A stretch of DNA of 64,000 nt from NCBI GenBank assembly GCA_964019425.1, contig OZ025781.1:434001-498000 (forward strand), written 5' to 3'. The DNA is from Flectonema sp. DT1601. Its lineage: Eukaryota > Euglenozoa > Diplonemea > Diplonemida > Diplonemidae. How positions within the stretch are numbered: position 1 is the first letter of the stretch; each line of letters starts with the position of its first letter. A program made the translations under genes and the position numbers. Below are positions 35,239 to 45,860 of this stretch, one piece after another. The notes beneath the pieces were generated by a model. That model saw only the letters and a list, made by a program, of their open reading frames with translations. It was not told the origin of the DNA and did no database searches.

Positions 35239-35451
35239 TCAGAAAGAAGAAGGTAGGCCTTTACTTGTAAATGGGGCGATGATCCTCAAGCTGGGTGATA
35301 CGGAGGTTACGAAGGCAAGTGAACTTCTAGAAATGATGCCAGTGGGACCGGATCCGACCTGGGTGAAGTTGCTGACTGCCGTACTCATGCCGATGGTGGA
35401 TAGTGTTAAGTACTTGGGTGTCCATATTGACGATGACCTGAAATATGGTAC
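35239..35451 (+). pseudogene. Reverse transcriptase fragment
   Basis: One open + frame of 71 codons, with VKYLGVHIDDDLKYG at its end. This corresponds to the conserved YLGV...D motif near the C-terminus of non-LTR reverse transcriptases. The catalytic FADD region is not present, so the protein is 5' truncated. The frame is cut at 35,451 by element R. Confidence 0.8.
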
Positions 35452-37080
35452 GTAGTAACGATGAGAGATCCAGTAACGATGAGAGATCCAGTGGGATCAC
35501 TCAGGGTCTAGTAGAGACCACCAATGTTGTGCGTTGATAGGCAAGGTGACCAACCTTGACATTCTTTCTTTTCTCTCCTGTTGTGACAAACACAAAATAC
35601 ACGCACAGCTTACAGTGTGTTCTTTGTGTATGTTTTCTTCAGGTGTGAGTAGTTTTTTTGTTCTTGCTCTTCAGGGAGGGCCTTAGCCAAAAGCTAACAG
35701 TCCAAATCTCACCTGGAAATTCAACTCAGTCTTTGTCAGTTTTGGCATCAAACTTGTAATGGTTTAATCATTACAGGTTATTTACTGAAATATTTGTTCT
35801 AAAAGTTGCTAAGTATTTCTCACTTAGAATTTTTTTATTTTTTTATTTTCAGCTTAATTAGCTACAAATTGTTTCTACTAAGTGTTTCTCACTTAGATAT
35901 TTTTTTTGCTTTTCAGCTCCTTAAAAGCTGCTAAGTGTTTCTGCTAAGTGTTTCTCACTTAGAATTTTATTGTTATGTTCGTTTTCTATCCCTTCTCCTA
36001 TCCCTTTTGTTCAAAAAAAGCGGGAGGAAATTCTCTCATTCACGCTAAGATGCACTCTGAACTTTGATTTTTTTTGATCTGAGTGTGAGGGAATGACCTG
36101 TTAGTGCATTGGGCATAAGCTGGGCTGCAGTTTAGATGTCTTAGGTGTTAATAAGGGGTTCCTCTTAGCATTTTTCTTTGTTCCCACCTTATGATTTTCT
36201 TGAAGAAAAAAAATAGAAGTCATAATGGTGCTTCCCTCTGGAAGGGTTGTAAGCCATGGTGTCCAACTAAATTAAAGGACAAGTCTGGGATAATCCCTGC
36301 CAGAGGGGCGAGTATTCTACCATGGTTGAAATACTCTGGCAACTGATCTTCAATTTTATGTTGTTTGTTAGCTGCTGGTGTATCTAGATTATGTGTTGAT
36401 ACTTGCATTTTTTTATTTGTAATCTTCTATTACAATTCTCTTTCTGTTCTGGTCTGTTACTTCATTTGTCTTGTTTAACTTCAGTTATATCCATTTTACT
36501 TTTTATTGTTTCCCATCTACTTTTTATTTTCTATTAGTTCTGGTCAGAAACTCCTGGGCAGCAAGAAGGAAAGCAGTTTAGTACTTCTGGGTGTTTGGCA
36601 TCACCCCCCATAGTGAGCAAGTACAACAGGTAGCATTGGTAGTCTGTTGATCCTGAGTGATCCCAGCTACAGTTTTGTTTTTCTTTCTTTTTTTTAGAAG
36701 AAGATCAGGACATCCAAGCACTGCTGGATAGTTGCTGAATGCAGGGCCTGCCTGTGGCATTATAATAACAGGCTAAGTCATTTGTAGTTCATAGTTTACC
36801 TTTGATTTTATAACTTCACATAGGTACTATGAACGATGAGAGATCCAGTGGGATCACTCAGGGTCTAGTAGAGACCACCAATGTTGTGCGTTGATAGGCA
36901 AGGTGACCAACCTTGACATTCTTTCTTTTCTCTCCTGTTGTGACAAACACAAAATACACGCACAGCTTACAGTGTGTTCTTTGTGTATGTTTTCTTCAGG
37001 TGTGAGTAGTTTTTTTGTTCTTGCTCTTCAGGGAGGGCCTTAGCCAAAAGCTAACAGTCCAAATCTCACCTGGAAATTCA
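35452..37080 (-). mobile_element. Element R, copy B, inserted in the retrotransposon
   Basis: About 250 bp at each end are direct repeats (about 35,480-35,730 and 36,830-37,080; both contain GAGATCCAGTGGGATCACTC and GCCAAAAGCTAACAGTCC). The left end carries an extra GAGAGATCCAGT duplication. The host coding frame resumes after the insertion (GGTAC then CCAAG), with at most a 2-bp AC overlap. The internal part includes CTAAGTG...CACTTAG hairpins and, on the minus strand, the 62-codon frame also seen in copy A. Confidence 0.75.
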
Positions 37081-37082
37081 AC

Positions 37083-38556
37083 CCAAGTGGATAAACTACT
37101 GGATGAGACGAGGAAGGGACTTGTTCTGCTTCGAAAGTTGGAGCTATTCAACTTTGATTTCAAAACGCTGAACATGATCAAGAACTTATACATCCTCTCA
37201 AGGATTCTGTATGGGCTTGAGAGCTATGGACCTTTCTTGACAGATGAACAGCTAAAACCTATTGACCTGAATCTGAGGAAGATAGCTAGAAAGATCACCG
37301 GCTGCGGCTTCAACACAAGGTCCCTTCCGTTACTGTGGGAGGCGAACATACTCCCGATGAGACAGCAGATTGAGAAGCAGGCCAGGATAGCTTTGTTCAG
37401 GTATCGATCACTGGATTGGGTGCCTTCTACGAAGGGAATCGCTGGTGGAACTTGGAGTTCAACTTTACCGGCTGAGGACCGTAATATGGAGATCCAAGGG
37501 ATTGTCATGCCTGACAGCATCGAGCCATGGATAGATGTTCCGAACCTGGAGATATCTTGTGGATATGGACACTCGAAGACTGGTGTTGCTGAAGTGGACA
37601 AGGCTAAGTTCAAGGAGTACTGCAGCGAACTTAGGCCGTGTACCTCGTCCATTTTTGTTGACGGATCCCACGACCCTGTCAACTACACGGCAGGCGCAGC
37701 AGCAGTGCAGATCACGCCGTGCGAACGGACCATGGCATCGAGACTTGTTGCAACGGAAAGTAGTTATAAAGCTGAACAGGTAACTCTGAAGCTGTTAATA
37801 AGTGAATTTGGAAAAGCAACCTCTGTCTTGGGTCCCAGATCTGGAATCACGAGAGTCTTCAGTGATTCTAAATCCAATCTGGATGAGCTGCGTGGTGGAA
37901 TTGCGGCTCAGAGGAAGCTGAACTCTCTCTCGATACTAGAAGGGATAAGAAAATTAGACTCATTCGTACACCTTCAATTCATCCCAGCTCACGTGGGAAT
38001 TGAACCGCATGACAAGGCAGATGAACTGGCGAAAAAGATCTCAAAAGATGTTAAGAGCAAGCCGGTGTCAACGACTATGGACTTCTTCGCACATAAGTCA
38101 AGGATAGTGAGGGAAGCTAACAGAAAGCTGTTTGGTAAGATTATGGAGGGTTCAACAAGGGCGAAACCACCGATCAAACGGGTGATGCTTAGGCAATATC
38201 TTGATGCTACCGGAGGCCTGAGAGCGGCTCGATACCCCAAGGACATGCTGAGAGAATCGGAGATAAGGATAGCCAGGTTCAGAACGGGCTCTCACCCCCT
38301 GCTCAGGGTAAATGAACTACCGATAAAGTGCCCCTTCTGCAAAAGAACAGACTCTTCTGCCCGACATCTAATATTTGATTGCGAGGATGGTGACGTGGTC
38401 CGCATTAGAGAAGGAACAATTAGATCAAACATTCAGGAAGCGAGAATCTCCGAGACCAAACTAAATCTTTCAATAATGTTTGCGACGAGAAATCTTCACG
38501 CCCTAGCTGGCTACTTATGGTATTTGGAACAACGAACAGGCTTATCAAACTGTTAA
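37083..38556 (+). pseudogene. Retrotransposon ORF2 C-terminal part: RNase H and zinc knuckle
   Basis: This is the continuation of the fragment at 35,239-35,451, uninterrupted for about 490 codons. An RT-connection region (MIKNLYILSRILYGLESYGP) is followed by an RNase H domain with its acidic residues in order: FVDGS (about 37,654), KAEQ (37,768), FSDSKS (37,857) and ADELAKK (about 38,016). The HVG motif is retained. A CPFCKRTDSSARHLIFDC motif (CX2C...HX4C, about 38,331) ends the protein, as in several non-LTR families with RNase H. The frame itself is intact, but it lacks a promoter and its N-terminus, so it is inactive. Confidence 0.85.
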
Positions 38557-38933
38557 CTGATTGGTAGTTGCTAATTCATTAGTATCATTCTCCCTTATCA
38601 CACTCCTTAATCACCTCCTAATTTCTCTGAGGACATCCAGCTTCATGGCTCGTAGGTAACCCAGTGGTCTTTGGCCACCGTCCCTGTACTGATCCTTCGC
38701 TTTATATTAACTGTGTCTTGAGATTCCTATCCGGGGAAGTCCTCCAACGGACTCAGGACAGTTGCGCTTGTTTTTACTTGTTTACTTTATCAAAAAATAA
38801 GAAGGGCAAGAATGCTCAGAATGAAGAAAAATAAAGTAGAAAGACAGGGGGGATGTGACTAAATAAATAAATAAATAAATAAACTTTTTTTTCCTCCAGT
38901 ATGGGCTACTCCTCTAGCACGAAAATATTTTGT

Positions 38934-38983
38934 ATAAAGTTGGCGGTTTCGGAAACTTTTGTGTTCGGATTAGGGGTTTTCCC
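38934..38983. mobile_element. Orphan TIR end related to the rRNA-carrying element
   Basis: Read inward from 38,983, GGGAAAACCCCTAAT and GTTTCCGAAACCGCCAACT match the TIR at 32,392 at roughly three quarters of positions. No partner end was found nearby, so this is a truncated relic. Confidence 0.55.
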
Positions 38984-38985
38984 TT

Positions 38986-39390
38986 TTTTTTTTTAAAAGG
39001 GAGTTGAGATCACTTACATGAGATAACACAACACAGATACAAGAGCAGAAAGCTGAGATAACACTACCAATTCAACATAAGATACAGGATCGGACGTAAA
39101 TAAGTAATTACTTATTTAGGAGAGTATTCCATCTACCTCTCACTGTCCTAGCTGGTATCTCAAGTGACTTGGTATCTCGAGTGTGTCGGTATCTCGGGAG
39201 TGCTGGTATCTCTTGCGCACAAAAAAAAAAAAGAAAAAAGAATGTCATGACCATGACGGAAGAATTGAGTTAACATGATCAATTATACTTATTAAAATTT
39301 AAACAGACCGGAACTATTTGAAAATAAAATGTAGATGGGAAACAGTGGAAAGTAAAATGAATGATAAAATTAAATGAGATATATGACATA
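38986..39390 (+). repeat. Partial E3 and E4 modules
   Basis: GGGAGTTGAGATCACTTACA and about four GGTATCTC iterons (39,150-39,210) are followed by the E4 leader (ACCGGAACTATTTGAAAATA). It ends where MULE coding sequence begins, near 39,390. Confidence 0.75.
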
Positions 39391-40290
39391 AGCTCCTGCC
39401 ATTGGGGTTCACAATTTCCGCGTCGGAGGACTTGCAGTTGTGGACACTCCACAACAGAAAGATACTGGCTGTGTATGGAAATCGACTATCTCGATTTTAC
39501 ACTATTCTCCGACAGGCAGAAGGGACTGGAGTCCGACACGTCGTTGGAGGACACCATTCGCCACCACGCGATTTGTATTAACCACCTGGTTAATAATGTT
39601 GCGGTGGAGACTAGCCTGACGAAGCAAGAAGCCACAAAAACAGTGTGGGAACTGGCGAAGGCGGACAGCACGAAGGTGTGAAGGATGTTAAGCAGCAACA
39701 CGGGAAGAAGGCCTATCGGTACCTCAAGAACACCGATATGAAGCGATGGGCAGATGCTTACTGGCCAGATGATGTTGCGAGGTGTGATACCTACACCAGC
39801 AACGCAGTGGAAAGCATAAACGCTTTGCTGAAGCCGGCACGCGAGGGGTCAGTTTTAACTCTGATCCAGCAGACTCGACGGTGGTTGACCGACAAGCTCG
39901 CGGAGAGGCGAGGTGCGTTCTCCGAACAAACCTCAACAGACCGATCCCACCGATCGAGCAAAAGATACGTGAGGAAGCTGTGGCTTTCACGTATCAAGTC
40001 ACAAGCCTCGAGGACGGTGAGTTTGAAGTTGGCAAGCCAAACCAACCCCAAACAGGTTCTGTTGTGAAGGAAGGGCATCCCTTTACATGTAGCTGTCCAA
40101 GTTACAGGCGCTACAACCTGCCTTGCATGCATATTCTGAGAGTTGCAGCGCACCTGGATATAAACACATTGACAGACAGCCGTGTGTGCCCAGCATACCT
40201 GTGGACAACTTCCTATGACAGCCTCTATCAACTCACACAGTGCAGACAACCAGATCAAAGAAAAGGAGGAACAGCTGAAAAAAGCTAACG
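39391..40290 (+). pseudogene. MULE transposase, 3' half, frameshifted
   Basis: Three successive + frames (to 39,681; 39,645-40,067; 39,881-40,288) together read as the C-terminal half of a Mutator-like (MULE) transposase. FSDRQKGLES covers the second catalytic Asp. A helical region with NAVESINALLKPAR follows, then a SWIM-type zinc finger with CSC...CMH (CSCPSYRRYNLPCMHI, about 40,088-40,135). At least two frameshifts make it a pseudogene. The N-terminal half, including the first catalytic Asp, is absent. It is GC-rich relative to the surroundings. No TIR was found at its edges. Confidence 0.75.
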
Positions 40291-41375
40291 GCGAAGTGGA
40301 AAAATGTGTAGCCAAAAATGATTTCGAATCAAACACATACAATTATTGGAGTTAAAGAAACTGGAGGATAGCATCGCGGATCTCCGAAAGGACAAGACAA
40401 GTTACTCTGGGAGTGCAAATAATGAACAAGCGAAGATGACAACCATGTCATACAAGTTATCTGCATCAATTCCTGGGGGTGTCAGGTTCTGCAAGCTGAG
40501 GAAGAAAATTTTTGAGATGGCAGACCACTGGATTGCCTATGACCATGATCTACTATGAAATGGTTAAGGGCAAAGGGAAAAATGCAAAAGCACAAATCAC
40601 TGCAGAAAGTCCCCTTATCGTTGTGTTGTACTTCGAGTCCAAAGATAACGCATGCAGAATGGAAACCGCCATCAGGAACGCAAGCGAGAAATATGATAAT
40701 TCGGCTGCTGTTCAGTCCTCGATTGTGGAAGAACGTGACCACACCTGCACCACGAGGGTATTTAAAGGACACTACAATAACGAAACCCCTTCTCCATCAT
40801 GGGAGGAATGGGGTACCTCAGCCATCGAAATTCCTGATGAATCGCGATCAAAATCATACACTACAATCCTTAATCAAGAACGCGTTAAGAATTAATCAAT
40901 CATCGATCCAAAATGCTATGAAAACTACGGTTGGAAGCCTATTGGCTGTCACATAAGGCCAAAAGCAAAATGCCCAAAATCAGCGAAGGATTCAAGCAAT
41001 CTTCTAATTATGGAAATCAATCTACACCGATCGTGGGATGACAACGTGCCTTTTGTCACTTTTTACTACGCCGAGAACAAGTCTGTGAAGCTTGGAGCAA
41101 TCTTTAAATCTCCTGAGATGGCAGCATATTGCGCCAATATTATTCGATTTCCAACACAAGAAGGATGCACATTGACATTTACCATCCAGCACAAGGATCC
41201 AAAGGTATTGAAAGAACATCTGGACTGGAGGCATGAGCAAAACAGCAAGAAGATGGGACTAGAACGATCCAAAAGCGATGATGATGATGATGATGACGAT
41301 GATGAACGATACCGACAACACCGTACAGATAATCCGGTAGATGACAATCTTCTAGCACTTCACCATTCTTTTTAG
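40245..41375 (+). pseudogene. Decayed or multi-exon gene of unknown function
   Basis: A Lys/Glu-rich coiled-coil-like segment (KEKEEQLKKANGEVEK, about 40,252) changes frame into a second one (LKKLEDSIADLRKDK, about 40,351), then shifts again near 40,556 into a frame open to 41,375 apart from one TAA at 40,893-40,895. Sequence after that TAA stays protein-like (CYENYGWKPIGCHI, then SWDDNVPFVTFYYAENKSVK) and ends in a nine-Asp run followed by a C-terminus. Two similar FYF/FYY...K blocks hint at repeated beta-rich domains. No family is recognised. Short introns could replace some lesions. The MULE fragment abuts its 5' end and may have destroyed it. Confidence 0.45.
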
Positions 41376-41648
41376 AGAACTTCCTGAGCAGATTCTTCAA
41401 TCTGCCGAGTTATACATACAGTGTGTAAGCCATCTGGTTTCTTTTGATGTATATCTCTTTCGGATAACTTGTTAAGTTTCTTTCTTCACTGTCAGGCAGT
41501 GTTCAAAGGTTATGTCCTTGGTTCAAAGTAGATTTACTTGTAGAAAAATGTGAGTAGTACGTGTTTGTTATGTAATTGTAATTGTAATTGTAATTACTAT
41601 TTCTTTTCAACCAGTCTGATTTTCTCCTATCTCACTCCATTAAATTAG

Positions 41649-42936
41649 ATGGCTTGTTGTTTTAGGTTGTGTTATGGTGATAGTTCCCTTCAATGGGAAG
41701 AGGCAGTAATCGCTAACGCGATAATTAGAGCTGCGGAGGCAGCACACAAGCAGGCACCTGTTTCTTCATCGCCGCTTGTTTTGAAAGATTATTCAGCTGA
41801 AGTACCAGCTGAAGAGCTGCTTGTGTCTCAAGCTGGGATGCAGCTGAAGGTAGTAGAGTACGCACCTAGGGTATTCAAGCATTTTAGAGAAGATTCTCAA
41901 TACAACAATAACATATCCCACGATGCTTGGGTTAAAGTCTGGACTGACACAATGAATAAGCCAAGTGCAGCACAGGCAGGTACTGGTAAATCAGGTGCTA
42001 GCTTTATAACTTCCTCACGTAGTCATTATATGATAAAAACAATTAGCAAGAGAGAAGCCATGATTCAGCAACAGATTCTTAAGGACTACATTTCTCATTT
42101 TTCTAAACATCCGAATTCATTTATCATGAGGCATTTTATGCTTTTGCGTGTTGAAGAAATAAGAAATGCCAAAGGTTCAATTGGTCAGACTCAGTATTTC
42201 TTAATATTTGAAAATGTGAATGATGTCCCAACAAACATGACCGTGAAGACTGAAAAATGGGATCTAAAGGGAAGGATCCCGAAACCTGGTAAGCTTCCTC
42301 ACATATCCCACCGAGTCCCAAAAAATAAAATTGGAACTGACAAAGACATAATGCGTAATTTTAAGTTATCGCCTTCAATTTATAAACAAGTTGTTGAAAT
42401 GTTAAAGCATGACACTGTTTTCTTACAACATCATAACTTAATGGATTATTCTCTGTTTCTATGTATAGTAAAATTAAACACAAACTTATCTGGACGTAAG
42501 AAGATAGGACTCAGTTACGACGAAGTAAAGGGTATTCACCCTGAAACAGCTGCTCAGGTTCTTGGAAAAGAAAATGCGTCATTTCGTCAAGGGGCTAGCA
42601 AGTTTCATAATGGAATTCTTTCAGCTGATTGTACTGAAGTATTCTACATGGGAATTATTGATTGTCTAACTGACTATCATAAACTAAAAAAACTTGCTAA
42701 CTGCTGCAAACAATTCACATTTTTCGAGCAACAACTTTCCACTGTATGTAATCTATACTTCTTGATTTCCCCCTCTCAATCAACTCTCCACAACCATTAA
42801 CATAAAACAGATTCCCTCAGAGGCTTATGGTAAGAGGTTTTACTCATTTATGAATGCAATATTTTATAATAAGACAAAGCATACTAACATTGTAGGAGCT
42901 CCTGGTTCCACATTCGAACCAACACTGTCCTCTTAG
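41649..42936 (+). CDS. Phosphatidylinositol phosphate kinase (PIPK family), two exons
   Basis: Predicted 406-residue lipid kinase that would phosphorylate a phosphatidylinositol monophosphate at membranes. Exon 1 is 41,649-42,743 and exon 2 is 42,811-42,936. Motifs in order are the glycine loop GKSGASF (113-119), catalytic-type Lys in MIKT (130), ENV (188-190), DLKGR (205-209, family DLKGS), LMDYSLFL (264-271) and YMGIID (333-338, with the metal-binding IID), followed by the activation segment DYHKLKK. Splicing restores the conserved C-terminal STIPSEAYGKRFYSFM block, which reading through the intron would lose. The N-terminus MACCFRLC has three Cys and might be acylated. The start is chosen as the first ATG, preceded by a pyrimidine-rich stretch and TTAG. 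I cannot tell whether it is type I, II or another subtype. It is compact, without long extra domains. Confidence 0.88.
42744..42810 (+). other. Spliceosomal intron in the PIPK gene
   Basis: GTATGT at the 5' end, a pyrimidine-rich middle, CATTAAC as a possible branch site and AAAACAG at the 3' end. It is 67 nt long and phase 0. The downstream exon matches the PIPK C-terminus. Confidence 0.85.
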
Positions 42937-43031
42937 AATACCTAATAAATAAGGTCCAATAGATAACTCAGTAGTATCGATCCACGATACCCTGTTGTAT
43001 GAAACTTTGTACACTGACAAAGTGAATCCAG

Positions 43032-43075
<44 letters not shown>

Positions 43076-43446
43076 AACATAATTTTTTTTTTTGTTTAGA
43101 GTTTTGATGTATGACAAGGGAAAAAAAAAATGAGAACAAAAAAAAAGAACAAAAAAAAAAAAAAAAAAAAGGAATTGAGTTTTTTTTTTTTTTTTTCCTC
43201 TTCTTTTTTCGTCTTCTCCCCCAACAAACCCTTTACAGTGAATTCACTATATAATAAATGAAACACTGTGGTTTTGTTTTTGAACCCAAGTTAAGAAAAC
43301 ACTCTTTATTTGGTGATAGGTACATCTGCTTTATTTTATGAGGAAAAGAGAACCGTGAATAGTTCTTGTCTTGTAGATCTTGCTCTAATATTACTGAGTC
43401 ATTTTATTTCTAACCAGCTACACAAAAAAAAAAAAAAAAAAAAAAA
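42937..43446. other. Intergenic, poly-T and poly-A runs
   Basis: The PIPK 3' flank, with a 40-base T-run near 43,040-43,075 and further T and A runs. No gene or recognised repeat module is seen. Confidence 0.7.
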
Positions 43447-43695
43447 ATGGGTTGCACTGAGTCACGTCAGGACTATGACGGTGTCAGAAAGGAAGTTGAT
43501 ACCAATAAAAAAACAAACACGAAGCAAACTATAAAAAAGAGAAAGGAACCCCTTAAAATACGAGAAACTGTATTGAAAAAGAACATAGTGCGTGATAACA
43601 TTACCACCACCCCGAGTGAAGAAGGACTACCCACTCTGAAGTATAAAGAGAAGCGGCCACCTCCTATTCAGACTTCTCACCTTCGTAGATCTTAG
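43447..43695 (+). CDS. Small basic protein with myristoyl/palmitoyl-type N-terminus
   Basis: An 82-residue frame starting MGCTESRQ. Gly2 with a Ser at position 6 fits N-myristoylation and Cys3 would fit palmitoylation, so a membrane (for example plasma or flagellar membrane) location is plausible. The rest is Lys/Thr/Arg rich (KKTNTKQTIKKRKEPLK) with a Pro-rich patch (KRPPPIQ) near the end, and no globular domain is recognised. The codon content is unlike that of the surrounding homopolymer DNA. A 23-base A-run directly precedes the ATG. It could instead be a chance frame or the first exon of a longer protein. Confidence 0.5.
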   Translation: MGCTESRQDYDGVRKEVDTNKKTNTKQTIKKRKEPLKIRETVLKKNIVRDNITTTPSEEGLPTLKYKEKRPPPIQTSHLRRS

Positions 43696-44989
43696 AAACC
43701 AATGTGATTGTAGTAGTGAAAGACTTGTAATGAGTATGCAGGAAAGAATAATGGTTTACTTCGAAGTGCTTTTTATCATTTTGGATGATTGATTGCCGTG
43801 GCGGTATTGTGAAGACAGATTGATAGTAAATTCTTGGCACACTTCGCAAATATTACTTTTTTTTTAGTTTTCTGACCTCTCATGAATGAACTGTACAACA
43901 CTGATATGAATTATCTACCGGTCAGTTAGTTGAAATAGTTGAAATGTACCGAAGGTATTTCGGGTGCCCAGTAATTGAGAATACTTGTTTCGCGATACTA
44001 GTTCGTCAGTCGTTCTAAAGTTAAAGCATTTTGTTCAGCAACAATAATCAGGTCCTAGTGTTTTTCTTTTTTACTAAACGTACCTTTTCTTTGATTACCA
44101 ACTACAAATATTTTTTTTCAGTCAAGTACTTGATATTAATTTTGTTTTTACTGTTTTTTTTACATTGTCAAAGTTTCACCCTCTCCCCCATTCCCTTTTT
44201 CTTTAGAAGAATTTATACTGCAGTAAATATTCGCACTTGTCTCTTGACAGGGAATTGGTGCACTTTTGGCAACCTTTTTTCTTTTTGGTACAACAATATT
44301 TCTTTTCTCTCAAAAGGAATAATATGACAATTTTTTGCTTCACTTCCCTAATATTCTTCTTTAGTTGTTCTCATTCAGAGCTTTAAAGTTGCGGCTATTC
44401 TCGTTATGGAAACGATTTGTTGTTGTTTTGATTATGTTCTTTCTGTTGTTTGAAACGTCATCTTATCTACAATAGACTCTCAGGTGGTTAACCGTTTTAC
44501 CCCTGGTGTCTAGTACTCGACACTATGTCGGCTTCGCTAACAAACTAACTAAAAAAAAAAAAAAGAGGAAAGGGCTTTTCGTTTTTATTTTATGCCTCTA
44601 TTTTCTTTTTTTTTTTATTCTCACTTTTCTATACTAAAATTAATATGATACAAACTTTTCACATGGTTGAAAAAAAAAAAAGAAAAAGTGAGAAAAACGG
44701 GGGAAAAGGGTTTTTGGATTATAATGACATCGCATTTCGGTGTGTTTGAAAAAACAGAAAACACGAATTATAGCAACAGGGTTATGTATCGTACTTTGAT
44801 GAGGAGAATTTATTCTTTTTTTTTTAAATTTGTTTTTTTTTCTCTCCCTCTCTTTTCTTTTCTTGTAGAATGGAATTTTTCTCTGTCAAAATTTATCGTT
44901 TAATTTTTAATTTTTTATTTTTGCTTATAAATCTATCACCTATCCAAGGTTGTATCAGCAAAAGTAGAAAAGGATTTTTACGTATATTA
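43696..44989. other. Intergenic, AT-rich
   Basis: No supported gene. Frames here consist of Phe/Lys-rich translations of T- and A-runs. Occasional GC-richer bits (44,440-44,540) have no recognised identity. Confidence 0.6.
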
Positions 44990-45172
44990 CAGTCCTCTCC
45001 TCGCTCCACTGCAACTTCTGGGTACTGCGGAGCGAGGCCCGATGGCCCCTCACGATCCTTTTGTAGAAGGAGCGCAGGCACGTTGGCAACTTCACTTCAG
45101 GTCGGCACTTTGCCCCGCTGTGGAGGACGACGGGTGCAAAGAGCGCATCTGCTGCAGTCCGCTCCGTAGTGT
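44990..45172 (-). other. GC-rich island, possible exon or RNA
   Basis: About 180 bp of much higher GC content lies between AT-rich flanks. On the minus strand a frame runs through the whole island (VVLHSGAKCRPEV, then LPTCLRSFYKRIVRGHRASL). LRSFYKRIVR faintly resembles the LYR-motif helix of small mitochondrial proteins, but that is weak. It could be an exon, a captured mobile-element piece or a structured RNA. No start or splice pair is certain. Confidence 0.35.
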
Positions 45173-45860
45173 TTAATAGAATCAGACAAACGATTATTTC
45201 TTTTTCTCTTTTTTTTTTATATATATATAACAAACTTATTTTTTCTATCAAAGGTTTGCATTTTATAACTACCATAAAAATCTCGCTTTTGATTTTCTGC
45301 AGAGACAGTCGTGTACACGTCACGTTGAGTGACCGACCCGATATGTAATTTTAAATAAGTAATGTTAGCAATAATCAGTGTTCATATATCTGATGCTAAC
45401 GTTATTATATTTTATATTAATACCATCGACATGTTTTCGTTGTATGACTTGCGTTTTTATTTCCTTTATTCTTGTTTACGTTTGACTCAGTTTTCTTCCC
45501 CCCCTCCTTTTATTTTCTTCATATGATATTAGTTTGACGTGTGTTGTTGTTTTTTTTTTTTGATAATATAACATTTTTATTATTTTTGTTTGGTTTTTTT
45601 TATTTTTTTTTTCCCCTTCCCCACAGCACGGAAAAAGAGATGTGTATGCAGCTAAGTTAGAAACATTTATTATAATGTAAAGTATTTACGTCAATCGCAG
45701 AGTGTATACCTACACTAACATTTCCTTTAGTCACTGTATCTCAGAACTAATGTTAAATTATCGTTATGTTGTTTATGATACAATACATTTGTATTTTACG
45801 TACAAAATCAAACAGTTAACCCCCCACAGTAGGTTTTATATATATTTTTTTATCAAAGAA
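45173..45860. other. Intergenic, upstream of the LSD1-type gene
   Basis: T-rich with a TA-repeat (45,220-45,230). CCCCCCACAG at about 45,819-45,830 is a pyrimidine-AG sequence shortly before the next gene and may be a splice acceptor. No gene is seen. Confidence 0.55.

Larger units (their letters stand above)
35236..38884 (+). mobile_element. 5'-truncated non-LTR retrotransposon, split by element R
   Basis: Coding sequence for the end of a reverse transcriptase (35,239-35,451) resumes at 37,083 and continues through a C-terminal region, RNase H and a zinc-knuckle-like motif to a stop at 38,556. A 3' untranslated stretch follows, ending in (AAAT)n at about 38,860-38,884, a typical non-LTR 3' tail. 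The 5' truncation against E4 fits incomplete target-primed reverse transcription. The coding portion is markedly more GC-rich than the flanks. Confidence 0.85.

Noticed and set aside
42801..43139. Minus-strand frames over the PIPK 3' end
   Set aside because: They overlap exon 2 and a poly-T run that reads as poly-Lys.
45702..45860. N-terminal extension of the LSD1-type protein from an upstream non-ATG codon
   Set aside because: The stretch is AT-rich and Tyr/Phe/Ile-rich, without similarity; ATG at 45,861 directly precedes the conserved polar start.
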